Assembly: GCA_934098745.1 (NCBI GenBank)
Contig: CAKOPG010000006.1
Location: 13,683-77,682, forward strand
Source: an uncultured Bacilli bacterium
GTDB lineage: Bacteria > Bacillota_I > Bacilli_A > RF39 > UBA660
Reading direction: 5' to 3'
DNA length: 64,000 bases
Positions 27,189 to 35,552 of this stretch are shown here, piece by piece; position 1 is the stretch's first letter; every line of letters begins with the position of its first letter. The notes below the pieces were generated by a model. That model made no database searches. It worked only from the letters and a program-made list of their open reading frames with translations, and was not told the origin of the DNA. The translations under genes were made by a program, and so were the position numbers.

Positions 27189-27231
27189 TTGACTTATTAT
27201 TTTAATGGCGTTATAATCAATAGCATGCTAT
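27189..27231 (+). promoter_or_regulatory. marR-ABC promoter with palindromic operator
   Basis: TTGACT (27189-27194), 17-bp spacer, TATAAT (27212-27217). A perfect 12-bp palindrome ATAGCATGCTAT (27220-27231) covers the expected transcription start, a typical place for autorepression by the MarR protein encoded next. Binding is inferred. Confidence 0.65.
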
Positions 27232-27246
27232 ATAAGGAGATTAAAA

Positions 27247-27690
27247 ATGAATGACAAGGAACATATAGGAAAACTATTAAAAATAACTAATCAAATATTT
27301 GATACATATATTAATAATAGCCTTAAAGATATTAATTTAACAAATTCTCAAGCCACTATTATGATGTATATTTGCTATAACTATAAACATAATATAGATA
27401 CTAATCAGACAAATATTCAGGATAAATTTAATTTAAGTAATCCAACTGTAACAGGTATTCTAAATCGTCTTGAGGACAAATTATTTATTAGCCGTGTTAA
27501 AAATGGCCGTAATAATATAATTATTCCCACAGATAAATCATTGTTAATGATGAAAAGTAGTAAGAATAAAGTAGAAGAGATAGAAAATAAAATTTTAAAT
27601 AATCTTTCAAAAGAAGAAATTAATAATTTAGTTAGTATATTATCAAAAATAATTAATAGTAATAAGATTGGAGTTGATATAAATGATTAA
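27247..27690 (+). CDS. MarR-family transcriptional regulator
   Basis: A 147-residue winged-helix repressor. The helix-turn-helix spans roughly residues 55-85 (QDKFNLSNPTVTGILNRLEDK) followed by the wing (SRVKNGRNNIIIPTDKS) and a dimerisation helix at the end. MarR proteins release DNA on binding small phenolic or drug-like ligands. It overlaps the first exporter gene by 8 bp (ATGATTAA), so it most likely represses the three-gene operon through the palindrome at 27220. GGAGA precedes the ATG. Confidence 0.92.
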   Translation: MNDKEHIGKLLKITNQIFDTYINNSLKDINLTNSQATIMMYICYNYKHNIDTNQTNIQDKFNLSNPTVTGILNRLEDKLFISRVKNGRNNIIIPTDKSLLMMKSSKNKVEEIENKILNNLSKEEINNLVSILSKIINSNKIGVDIND

Positions 27691-29416
27691 AAAACTATCA
27701 AAATCAATTAGGGAATATAAAAAATATGCTATTATGACACCAATATTCATGATTTTAGAAGTTATAATGGAAATTTTAATTCCATATTTAATAGCTAGCT
27801 TAATAGATAAAGGAGTTACCAATGGAGACATGTCTATGATTATTAAAATAGGCATATATCTTATTTTATGTGCTTTCCTTTCCTTAACTTTCAGTATTAT
27901 AGCAGGTGTTATATCAAGTAAGGCTTCAGCAGGCTTTGCAAAAAATCTTCGTCATGATATTTACTATAAAATACAAGATTATTCTTTTTACAACATTGAT
28001 AAATTCAGTTCATCAAGTATTGTTACTAGATTAACAACTGATGTAAGTAATGTTCAAATGGCTTTTATGATATTAATACGTATGGCATTTAGGGCTCCTT
28101 TCACAATCATATTTGCTTTAATTATGGCTTTTCGAATTAACAAAACTATAAGTCTCGCTTTCCTACTAATAATACCTATTTTAGGAACCTGTTTAATACT
28201 AATTGCTAAAAAAGCTCATAGTTATTTCGATAAAGTATTTAAGACATATGATAAATTAAACAACGTTGTTTCAGAAAATGTTCGTGGTATGCGAGTAATA
28301 AAATCAAATGTTATTGAAGATAGAGAAATATCTAAATTCAAAAAAGTATCCAATGAAATTTATAAGTACTATACTAAGGCTGAAAAAATAATAGCTTTAA
28401 ATAGTCCAATTATGCAAACCATTATATATAGTTGTATCCTATTTATTAGTTATTTTTCTGCTAAATATATTACAACTGGTATCATGACAACCGGTGAACT
28501 AACAAGTTTAATCACATATTCATTACAAATTCTAATGAACTTGATGATGCTTTCTATGATGTTTGTAATATTGACAATAGCTGGAAGTTCTGGTGAAAGA
28601 ATAGTTGAATTATTAGAAGAAATACCAGATTTAAAAAATAATGACAATCCAATAACAAATGTCAAAAATGGTGAAATTGAATTTAAAGATGTCAATTTTA
28701 GTTATGCCAAGGACACGGAAAAATTATGTTTAAAAGACATTAATTTAAAAATCAATTCTGGGGAATGCATTGGAATATTAGGAGGCACTGGTAGTTCCAA
28801 AACTACTCTTGTTAGCCTAATTCCAAGGCTATATGATGTAACATCAGGAAATATTTATATTGGAAATGTCGATGTTAAAGACTACGATTTAGAAACTTTG
28901 AGAAATAATGTTTCTATGGTTCTTCAGAAAAATGTCTTGTTTTCGGGAACCATCAAAGAAAACTTAAGATGGGGAAACGAACTAGCAACTGAAAAAGAAA
29001 TTATACATGCTTGCAAACTAGCTCAAGCTGATGAATTTATTAATAATTTTCCAGATAAATATGATACTTACATTGAACAAGGTGGTTCCAACGTAAGTGG
29101 TGGTCAAAAACAAAGATTATGTATTGCAAGAGCCTTATTAAAAAAGCCCAAAATACTAATCTTAGATGATTCAACAAGTGCTGTTGATACAAAAACAGAT
29201 CGTTTAATTCAAGAAGCTTTTAAAAAAGAAATACCAGATGTAACTAAAATCATTATTGCGCAACGTGTTAACAGCATTGCTTCATGCGACCGTATTATTA
29301 TCATGGAAGATGGCAAAATAAATGGTATTGGCACTCACGATGAACTACTAAAAAATAATGCTATATATAAAGAAATCTATTTATCTCAGACAAAAGGGGG
29401 TAATATCAATGAATAA
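27683..29416 (+). CDS. ABC exporter half-transporter, subunit 1 (degenerate-site NBD)
   Basis: A 577-residue fusion of a six-helix export domain (residues 15-310) and an ATPase domain. Two sites deviate: Walker A reads GGTGSSKTT where consensus has GSGK[ST], and the residue after Walker B is aspartate (LILDDSTSAVD) instead of catalytic glutamate. The signature VSGGQKQR is intact. Aspartate at that position is common in one half of heterodimeric exporters such as LmrCD or YheIH; the glycine-to-serine change in Walker A is not. Subunit 2 overlaps by 8 bp (ATGAATAA). Confidence 0.92.
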   Translation: MIKKLSKSIREYKKYAIMTPIFMILEVIMEILIPYLIASLIDKGVTNGDMSMIIKIGIYLILCAFLSLTFSIIAGVISSKASAGFAKNLRHDIYYKIQDYSFYNIDKFSSSSIVTRLTTDVSNVQMAFMILIRMAFRAPFTIIFALIMAFRINKTISLAFLLIIPILGTCLILIAKKAHSYFDKVFKTYDKLNNVVSENVRGMRVIKSNVIEDREISKFKKVSNEIYKYYTKAEKIIALNSPIMQTIIYSCILFISYFSAKYITTGIMTTGELTSLITYSLQILMNLMMLSMMFVILTIAGSSGERIVELLEEIPDLKNNDNPITNVKNGEIEFKDVNFSYAKDTEKLCLKDINLKINSGECIGILGGTGSSKTTLVSLIPRLYDVTSGNIYIGNVDVKDYDLETLRNNVSMVLQKNVLFSGTIKENLRWGNELATEKEIIHACKLAQADEFINNFPDKYDTYIEQGGSNVSGGQKQRLCIARALLKKPKILILDDSTSAVDTKTDRLIQEAFKKEIPDVTKIIIAQRVNSIASCDRIIIMEDGKINGIGTHDELLKNNAIYKEIYLSQTKGGNINE

Positions 29417-31304
29417 TAAAGGCCCACACGGAAAAATGGCTCGGGGAATGTCTCCGGATTTCAAGAGTATCGATAAAAACACCTTAAAAAGATTATTTCA
29501 ATATATTTTTAAGGGTAATAAAATAAGATTTACCATCGTCTTTATATGTATTATCTTGAGTAGTATAGCAAGTGTATCAAGCTCAATTTTTATTGAAAAG
29601 CTAATAGATGATTACATTGTTCCATTAATTGGTATTAGTAATCCAGTATTTACAAGTTTAATCAAAGCTATGGGAATTATGATTATAATTTATGCTATTG
29701 GCGTAATCTCGACATATATATATAATCGCATAATAGCTATAATTAGTCAAAGTGTTCTTAAAAATATCCGTAATGAAATGTTTACAAAAATGCAAAGACT
29801 GCCAATAAAATATTTTGATACGCATACATATGGTGAAGTCATGAGTTATTACACAAATGATGCAGATACTTTAAGAGAAATGATATCTAGAAGTATTCCA
29901 CAAACGATTAGTTCTATAGTTTCAATTATTACCGTTTTAATAGCCATGATATATACCAGTGGTTACTTGACAATTATGGTTTTTATCTTTGTATTTATTA
30001 TGCTATTTGTAACAGCAAAAATAGGGAGTAAATGTGGTAAATATTTTTCAGGTCAGCAAAAATCATTAGCTGATATGAACGGATATATTGAAGAAATGAT
30101 TAATGGTCAAAGAGTAGTAAAAGTATTTACATATGAAGAAAAAGCCAAGAAAAAATTCGATGCTTTAAATGAAGAATTATGTAAAAATACCACTAAAGCT
30201 AATCAATATGCTAATACTTTAATGCCTATATTAAGCAATATTGGAAATCTTGAATATGCTTTTGTAGGAATTGTTGGTGGAATATTAGCTATAAACAATA
30301 TTGGGGGACTTACCCTAGGTGCAATTGCATCATTTATAAGTCTTAGTAAAAGCTTCTTATCTCCTATTAGTCAAATAAGCCAGCAAATTAATTCCATTAT
30401 TATGGCCTTAGCTGGAGCATCGCGCATTTTTAATTTAATGGATGAAATTCCAGAAGAGGATAACGGATATGTAACTTTAGTAAATATCGAAAAGAAAAAC
30501 AATGAAATAAATGAAGTTACCTATAACACTGGTATCTGGGCTTGGAAAAAAGCTGATCAATACATCGAGTTAAAAGGTAGAATTGAATTTCAAGATGTAT
30601 CATTCGGATATGAAGAAAATGAAGAGGTACTTCATAATATTAGTTTGTATGCTAAGCCAGGTCAAAAAATTGCTTTTGTTGGAGCAACAGGTGCCGGAAA
30701 AACAACTATTACTAATTTAATAAATAGATTTTATGATATTAAAAAAGGAAAAATATTATATGATGGAATTGATATAAAAGACATAAAAAAAGCTGATCTT
30801 AGAAGAAGTTTAGGAATGGTTTTACAAGATGTAAATCTCTTTACTGGCACAATAAAGGATAATGTTAAATATGGCAATCATACAGCTACAGATGAAGATG
30901 TAGTAGAAGCATGTCGTCTTGCTAATGCTCATGATTTTATCAAGCGTTTGCCGGAAGGATACAATACAATGATAGATGGTAATGGCGAAAATTTATCTCA
31001 AGGACAAAAACAATTAATTTCCATAGCCAGAGCTGCTATTAATAATCCACCAGTTATGATTTTAGATGAAGCCACATCTAGCATTGATACCAGAACAGAA
31101 AAAATTGTCCAAGACGGAATGGATAAATTGATGGAAGGACGTACAGTTTTAGTAATAGCTCACAGATTATCTACAATAAGAAACTCCAAAGCAATCATGG
31201 TCATGGACCACGGTAAAATTATAGAAAGAGGAGAACATGATTATTTGTTAAGTTTAAAAGGAGAATATTGGAGTCTATATACTGGAAAAACAGAATTAGA
31301 ATAA
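29409..31304 (+). CDS. ABC exporter half-transporter, subunit 2 (consensus NBD)
   Basis: A 632-residue partner of the preceding protein. An N-terminal cytoplasmic extension (GPHGKMARGMSPDFKS) is typical of the second subunit of such pairs; six membrane helices occupy about residues 45-345, then Walker A GATGAGKTT, signature LSQGQKQ and Walker B with catalytic glutamate MILDEATSSID. The start at 29409 follows AAAAGGGGG; an in-frame ATG at 29358 lies deep in the upstream gene. The pair probably exports drugs or lipophilic compounds, inferred from MarR control. Confidence 0.94.
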   Translation: MNNKGPHGKMARGMSPDFKSIDKNTLKRLFQYIFKGNKIRFTIVFICIILSSIASVSSSIFIEKLIDDYIVPLIGISNPVFTSLIKAMGIMIIIYAIGVISTYIYNRIIAIISQSVLKNIRNEMFTKMQRLPIKYFDTHTYGEVMSYYTNDADTLREMISRSIPQTISSIVSIITVLIAMIYTSGYLTIMVFIFVFIMLFVTAKIGSKCGKYFSGQQKSLADMNGYIEEMINGQRVVKVFTYEEKAKKKFDALNEELCKNTTKANQYANTLMPILSNIGNLEYAFVGIVGGILAINNIGGLTLGAIASFISLSKSFLSPISQISQQINSIIMALAGASRIFNLMDEIPEEDNGYVTLVNIEKKNNEINEVTYNTGIWAWKKADQYIELKGRIEFQDVSFGYEENEEVLHNISLYAKPGQKIAFVGATGAGKTTITNLINRFYDIKKGKILYDGIDIKDIKKADLRRSLGMVLQDVNLFTGTIKDNVKYGNHTATDEDVVEACRLANAHDFIKRLPEGYNTMIDGNGENLSQGQKQLISIARAAINNPPVMILDEATSSIDTRTEKIVQDGMDKLMEGRTVLVIAHRLSTIRNSKAIMVMDHGKIIERGEHDYLLSLKGEYWSLYTGKTELE

Positions 31305-31425
31305 TAATTTGAAGATAAATATAAAGTATCAAGGTAATGCTTCACTTTAAAAAAATCTTCTTTTTATTATGTATAAACATTATTATAAAAAAATTATTTA
31401 CTAGCAAACAAATGTACAGAATAAG

Positions 31426-31454
31426 TTGACATTATTCATTATTTGTGATATTAT
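31426..31454 (+). promoter_or_regulatory. Promoter of the vanZ-ybeY-cdd-era-yqzL-recO operon
   Basis: TTGACA (31426-31431), 17-bp spacer, TATTAT (31449-31454) with an extended TGA in front. A leader of about 100 nt follows; I see no strong structure in it. Confidence 0.75.
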
Positions 31455-31561
31455 TTAAGCATATTAAATAATGCGTAAAAAGAACACATAATAATAATAA
31501 GAGAAAATGACTATTATTTAAAAAAATATAGCATATAAAGAATTAAAAGGAGTGAACAAAA

Positions 31562-32182
31562 ATGGTTGTAAAAGGCATCATTGATGACATGCTTCCAAGT
31601 ATTTGGCCTATGGTTGCTTTCATATCTTTAGTAGCCATAACCCTAAGAGGTGCATATTTATTTAAAGGTAATAAACATTTTATTTTGCATAAAGAATTAT
31701 TATCATTGATATTTATAATTTATATATTATGTTTATATTATATTCTCATGGGGCAAGATATAGGAACAAAAGGTATGAATTTAGTACCATTTAAAGAAAT
31801 GTTTAGATATGATTTTGGAAGTTATAAATTTATTAAAAATATTGTTGGTAATATTCTTATATTTATTCCCTTTGGATTTTTCGCATCATATTATCTAAAC
31901 AATCGCAAAGCTTCATTAATAATGATAGTAACATTAATTGTATCTACATGTACTGAATTTCTTCAATATCATTTAGGCCGCGTTTTTGATGTTGATGATA
32001 TTATATTAAATGTTTTAGGCGGTTTTATAGGATACTTATTATATGTTGCATTATCAGCTATAAAAGGAAAATTACCTAAATTTATGAAAAGCGATGCTTT
32101 TATGAATATTTTAATAATATTATTAATTATCTTAATAGTTGTCTTCTCATTTGATATTAATGTTTTAAATTATATAAAATAG
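31562..32182 (+). CDS. VanZ-like membrane protein
   Basis: A 206-residue protein with five hydrophobic segments. The VanZ core lies at residues 80-170: NLVPFKEM, VGNILIFIPFGFF, STCTEFLQYHLGRVFDVDDIILNVLGGFIGYL. VanZ proteins are linked to teicoplanin resistance and lipopeptide stress by an unclear mechanism. GGAG precedes the ATG. It is the first gene of a housekeeping operon, 13 bp before ybeY. Confidence 0.87.
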   Translation: MVVKGIIDDMLPSIWPMVAFISLVAITLRGAYLFKGNKHFILHKELLSLIFIIYILCLYYILMGQDIGTKGMNLVPFKEMFRYDFGSYKFIKNIVGNILIFIPFGFFASYYLNNRKASLIMIVTLIVSTCTEFLQYHLGRVFDVDDIILNVLGGFIGYLLYVALSAIKGKLPKFMKSDAFMNILIILLIILIVVFSFDINVLNYIK

Positions 32183-32195
32183 TGTAGGAGGTTTT

Positions 32196-32636
32196 ATGTT
32201 TGAAATTATAAATGATACTGGCAAAGAAATACCAGAATTAAACTTTTTAAATGAATATATAAAATATGTTGTCAAAAAAATGAAATTAACAAAATGTGAA
32301 TTTAATATTATAATTATAGATAATAAAAAAATTCATGAAATTAATAAAGAGTATCGTCATATTGATCGAGAAACTGACGTAATATCATTTGCTCTAGAAG
32401 ACAATCCAGATATAACATACCCAAATTTTAGACTTTTGGGTGATATATATATATCAATCGAAAAGTGTTACAGTCAAGCTATAGAATATGAACATTCAAA
32501 TGTAAGAGAATTATGTTTTTTAGCTACCCATGGAATTTTACATCTTCTTGGTTATGACCACATGGAAAAAGAAGATGAAATTAAAATGTTTTCTCTTCAA
32601 AATAAGTTATTAGAAGACTATAACATTAAAAGATAG
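32196..32636 (+). CDS. ybeY: Endoribonuclease YbeY
   Basis: A 146-residue metal-dependent single-strand endoribonuclease for 16S rRNA maturation and ribosome quality control. The zinc signature ATHGILHLLGYDHMEKED carries the three conserved histidines; RETDVISFAL near residue 62 and GDIYIS are the other family marks. GGAGG precedes the ATG. The ybeY-cdd-era-recO order is standard in Bacillota. Confidence 0.96.
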   Translation: MFEIINDTGKEIPELNFLNEYIKYVVKKMKLTKCEFNIIIIDNKKIHEINKEYRHIDRETDVISFALEDNPDITYPNFRLLGDIYISIEKCYSQAIEYEHSNVRELCFLATHGILHLLGYDHMEKEDEIKMFSLQNKLLEDYNIKR

Positions 32637-32656
32637 AAAGGAATATCAATTATAAT

Positions 32657-33040
32657 ATGAAAGAACAATTAATCAGTTTGTTAGACAAGTCTTATGCTCC
32701 TTACTCAAAGTTTCACGTATCTTGCATTATAGAAATGAAAGATGGTAAATTCATTCCTGGAGTTAACGTAGAAAATTCATCATATGGAGTTTCTCTTTGC
32801 GCCGAAAGAAATGCCATCACCACGGCAATCACTATGGGATATAAGAAAGGTGATTTTAAACGAATCTACATTATGGTTAGTGGCAAAAAAATGTCTATGC
32901 CATGCTTTGTTTGTCGTCAAGTAATAGTTGAATTTTTTGATAAAGAAAGTGAAGTAATTCTAATGGATAGAGAAGGAAATACAAAAAAATATTTAGTAAG
33001 TGAATGTTGCCCATATCCATTTGATGCAACTGACTTATAG
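32657..33040 (+). CDS. cdd: Cytidine deaminase
   Basis: Converts cytidine or deoxycytidine to uridine forms in pyrimidine salvage. In 127 residues: YAPYSKFHVSC, GVNVENSSYG, zinc site and catalytic glutamate CAERNA, and the second zinc pair MPCFVCRQV. This is a full-length tetrameric-type CDA. It sits between ybeY and era with short spacers on both sides. Confidence 0.96.
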   Translation: MKEQLISLLDKSYAPYSKFHVSCIIEMKDGKFIPGVNVENSSYGVSLCAERNAITTAITMGYKKGDFKRIYIMVSGKKMSMPCFVCRQVIVEFFDKESEVILMDREGNTKKYLVSECCPYPFDATDL

Positions 33041-33058
33041 AAAAGGGGGAATAAGACA

Positions 33059-33952
33059 ATGAAAAGTGGTTTTATAGGTATTATTGGAAGGCCAAATGTA
33101 GGGAAAAGCACTTTATTAAATGCTTTAATTGGCAAAAAAATTGCTATAACTTCTGATAAGCCACAAACAACAAGAAATATTATTCAAGGAATTAGAACAG
33201 ATAATGATAGTCAAATGGTTTTTGTAGATACACCTGGGATTCATAAACCTCAAAATAAATTAGGTAAGATATTAAATAAGCAAGCTTATTATGAAATAAA
33301 TGATGTAGACGTAATTCTATTCTTAATAGATATAACAGAATCACTTGGAAAAGGAGACTTATTCGTTTTAGATGTGCTAAAGAATGTCAAAACACCTGTT
33401 ATTTTAGTAATTAACAAAATAGATAAATTACCTAAAGAAGAAATATTAAAAAAGATTGATGAATATAAAGATTTGTATAACTTTAATGAAATAGTTCCAG
33501 TATCTGCAAGAAAAATGGATAACATTGATCGTTTGATAGAAATATTGAAATCTAAATTAACAGATAATATAAAATATTATGATGATAACGTTTATACAGA
33601 TAAACCAGTAAATTTTATTATATCCGAATTAATTCGTGAAAAAATATTAAATAAAACTTTTGAGGAAGTGCCACATAGCATTAGTGTTGTTGTCGATCAA
33701 ATAGAGTATAATAAAGAATCTACAAGCATTCAAGCTACAATTATTGTTGATCGTGAAAACTTAAAAAAAATTATTATTGGAAAGAATGGTTCAATGATAA
33801 AAGAAATAGGTATTGATGCTCGCTTAGAGATAGAATCATTATTGCAGAAGAAAGTATACCTTGATTTATTTGTCAAGGTAATACCAAAGTGGCGTGATCG
33901 TGAAAAATTTCTAAATGAAATAGGATATAAAGAATTTAATTTTGATAAATAA
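33059..33952 (+). CDS. era: GTPase Era
   Basis: A 297-residue GTPase that binds the 3' end of 16S rRNA during 30S assembly. G1 GRPNVGKST, G2 around KPQTTRN, G3 VDTPGIHKP, G4 NKIDKL, G5 VSARK, and the C-terminal KH domain with IIIGKNGSMIKEIGIDARLEIE. Length and layout are normal. yqzL and recO follow, as in Bacillus. Confidence 0.97.
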   Translation: MKSGFIGIIGRPNVGKSTLLNALIGKKIAITSDKPQTTRNIIQGIRTDNDSQMVFVDTPGIHKPQNKLGKILNKQAYYEINDVDVILFLIDITESLGKGDLFVLDVLKNVKTPVILVINKIDKLPKEEILKKIDEYKDLYNFNEIVPVSARKMDNIDRLIEILKSKLTDNIKYYDDNVYTDKPVNFIISELIREKILNKTFEEVPHSISVVVDQIEYNKESTSIQATIIVDRENLKKIIIGKNGSMIKEIGIDARLEIESLLQKKVYLDLFVKVIPKWRDREKFLNEIGYKEFNFDK

Positions 33953-34006
33953 TAAAAAGTTGTTTAAAAAATAATTAACTGTCACATAATTATAATAGGT
34001 GAGAGA

Positions 34007-34099
34007 ATGACGAAGAATGAATATTGGCATTTATTTAAAGAAACCGGTAAAATAGAATATTACTTAAAATACAAAGAACTAGTTAGAAAAGAGAGTTGA
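34007..34099 (+). CDS. yqzL: YqzL-like micro-protein between era and recO
   Basis: A 30-residue coding frame starting MTKNEYWHLFKETGKIEYYL and ending KELVRKES before a TGA stop. Its pattern (W near residue 7, F-x-x-TG-x-I-E-x-YL-x-x-KEL) matches the short YqzL protein of Bacillus, which lies at the same place between era and recO. AGGTGAGAGA precedes the ATG. recO starts 4 bp after its stop. The function of YqzL is not established. It is short enough for automatic gene calling to miss. Confidence 0.82.
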   Translation: MTKNEYWHLFKETGKIEYYLKYKELVRKES

Positions 34100-34103
34100 T
34101 AAC

Positions 34104-34838
34104 ATGATAAAAAAAATTGAAGGCATTGTTATAAGTGAAGTTGATTATAAAGAAAGCAGTAAAATTATAAATATTTTAACAAAGGAAGAGGGAATAATTG
34201 GTGTTCTAGCAAGGGGAACCAAAAAAATTAAAAGCCCTCTTTCTTCAGTAACTACAAAATTAACATATGGATATTTTCATGTAAATTACAAAGAAAATGG
34301 GCTCTCAACTCTAATTGAAGTTGACGTTATAAACAAATTTAAAAATATCAAGAAAGACTTAAATATGATGAGCTATTCAATTTATCTTCTGGAATTGGCA
34401 TCACAAGTATATAAACATGACTATGATCAACGAATCTATGGTATTTTAATAGCCAGTCTAGAAAAAATAGATGAAGGATATGATTATCAGATAATCACTA
34501 ACATATTTGAATTAAAAATGCTTGATTTTTTAGGTATTAGACCAGTGATGGATGAATGTGTAAATTGCAAAAGTAAATTTGATATAGTGACAATTTCTAG
34601 TTATCGGGGCGGATATCTATGCAAAAATTGCGCAAGGGGAGAACCAATTGTAAATATAAAAACAATCAAGCTGTTAAGAATGTTTTATTACGTAGAAATA
34701 TCAAAAATATCTAAATTAGATATATCATCAACGATAAAAAAAGAATTATCAGATTTTATTTTAGATTACTATGATAGATACTCAGGGATATATTTAAAAA
34801 GTAGGCAGTTTCTAGAAAATTTAGAAAAAATCAAATAA
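34104..34838 (+). CDS. recO: DNA repair protein RecO
   Basis: A 244-residue recombination mediator that helps load RecA onto SSB-coated DNA. The N-terminal OB fold shows IEGIVISEVDYKESSKI and GIIGVLARG; a helical part follows, with the zinc-finger-like cysteines CVNC and CKNC near residues 153-177. The family position after era supports the call. A strong terminator follows. Confidence 0.94.
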   Translation: MIKKIEGIVISEVDYKESSKIINILTKEEGIIGVLARGTKKIKSPLSSVTTKLTYGYFHVNYKENGLSTLIEVDVINKFKNIKKDLNMMSYSIYLLELASQVYKHDYDQRIYGILIASLEKIDEGYDYQIITNIFELKMLDFLGIRPVMDECVNCKSKFDIVTISSYRGGYLCKNCARGEPIVNIKTIKLLRMFYYVEISKISKLDISSTIKKELSDFILDYYDRYSGIYLKSRQFLENLEKIK

Positions 34839-34840
34839 AA

Positions 34841-34877
34841 AAACAAACTAATAAAATAAGTTTGTTTAATTTTTTTT
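34841..34877. terminator. Bidirectional terminator between recO and the tRNA cluster
   Basis: AAACAAACT (34841-34849) pairs with AGTTTGTTT (34859-34867); a T run follows on the plus strand and an equivalent one on the minus strand. Confidence 0.8.
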
Positions 34878-34879
34878 AA

Positions 34880-34955
<76 letters not shown>

Positions 34956-34965
34956 AAAAAAATAA

Positions 34966-35042
34966 TGGCGGTTCCGACGGGATTTGAACCCGCGATCTTC
35001 TGCGTGACAGGCAGACGTGATAGACCACTACACCACGGAACC
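34966..35042 (-). tRNA. tRNA-Asp (anticodon GTC)
   Basis: Minus-strand cloverleaf of 77 nt: 5' GGTTCCG with CGGAACC, anticodon loop CTGTCAC, T-arm GGTTCAAATCC, discriminator G as expected for Asp, encoded CCA. Confidence 0.96.
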
Positions 35043-35043
35043 A

Positions 35044-35120
35044 TGGTTGCGGGAGCTGGATTTGAACCAACGACCTCTGGGTTATGAGCCCAGCGAGCTA
35101 CCGAACTGCTCCATCCCGCG
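35044..35120 (-). tRNA. Initiator tRNA-fMet (anticodon CAT)
   Basis: 77 nt on the minus strand. The first base C faces A at position 72, an unpaired end, and three G-C pairs (GGG/CCC) flank the loop CTCATAA. Both are hallmarks of the bacterial initiator tRNA. CCA is encoded. Confidence 0.95.
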
Positions 35121-35140
35121 ATAAATACTAAATAAACAAG

Positions 35141-35233
35141 TGGCGGAGGAAAAGGGATTCGAACCCCTGCGCCGCTTTCACGACCTCCCGGTTTTCAAGA
35201 CCGGTCCCTTCAACCAGACTTGGGTATTCCTCC
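35141..35233 (-). tRNA. tRNA-Ser (anticodon TGA)
   Basis: 93 nt with the long variable arm of class II tRNAs; 5' GGAGGAA with TTCCTCC, anticodon loop CTTGAAA, discriminator G, encoded CCA. Confidence 0.95.
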
Positions 35234-35236
35234 AAA

Positions 35237-35325
35237 TGGTGCCTAAGGTCGGACTTGAACCGACACGAGGTTTAAATCTCGCAGGATTTTAAGTCCTGTG
35301 CGTCTACCTATTCCGCCACTCAGGC
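35237..35325 (-). tRNA. tRNA-Leu (anticodon TAA)
   Basis: 89 nt with a long variable arm; 5' GCCTGAG, anticodon loop CTTAAAA, T-arm GGTTCAAGTCC, discriminator A, encoded CCA. Its A73 matches the T-box of leuS. First gene of the tRNA transcript. Confidence 0.95.
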
Positions 35326-35360
35326 AACAATTATCACACATTTTTCGTGTTGACTAGTTA

Positions 35361-35389
35361 ATTATATAACAAAAAAAATAAATTATCAA
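35361..35389 (-). promoter_or_regulatory. Promoter of the tRNA cluster
   Basis: Minus-strand TTGATA (35389-35384), 17-bp spacer, TATAAT (35366-35361), about 36 bp before tRNA-Leu. Confidence 0.7.
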
Positions 35390-35438
35390 CCATTTTTAAT
35401 AAAAAAAATAAAAAAATATAACAAATGAATGTTAAATA

Positions 35439-35460
35439 GCTTTTTTTGTGCAAAAAAAGC
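35439..35460. repeat. Perfect 10-bp inverted repeat of poly-T/poly-A type
   Basis: GCTTTTTTTG and CAAAAAAAGC separated by only TG. It lies between the tRNA promoter and the promoter at 35491, in a 227-bp gene-free stretch that otherwise holds just A/T-rich sequence and these two promoters. Role unknown. Confidence 0.5.
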
Positions 35461-35490
35461 AAAATCAAAGATATATTGAAAAGGAAACAA

Positions 35491-35519
35491 TTGACAAAAA
35501 TCGAATAACTTTATATAAT
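35491..35519 (+). promoter_or_regulatory. Promoter of the coiled-coil operon
   Basis: Consensus TTGACA (35491-35496), 17-bp spacer, TATAAT (35514-35519). GAGGTGG lies before the ATG at 35553. Confidence 0.8.
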
Positions 35520-35552
35520 TGTAATAGATAATAAAATAGAGGTGGTTGGCCA

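Noticed and set aside
31305..31400. Terminator after the ABC exporter operon
   Set aside because: AAGT/ACTT and AAG/CTT arms near 31325-31350 form only a broken stem; too weak to list as a feature.
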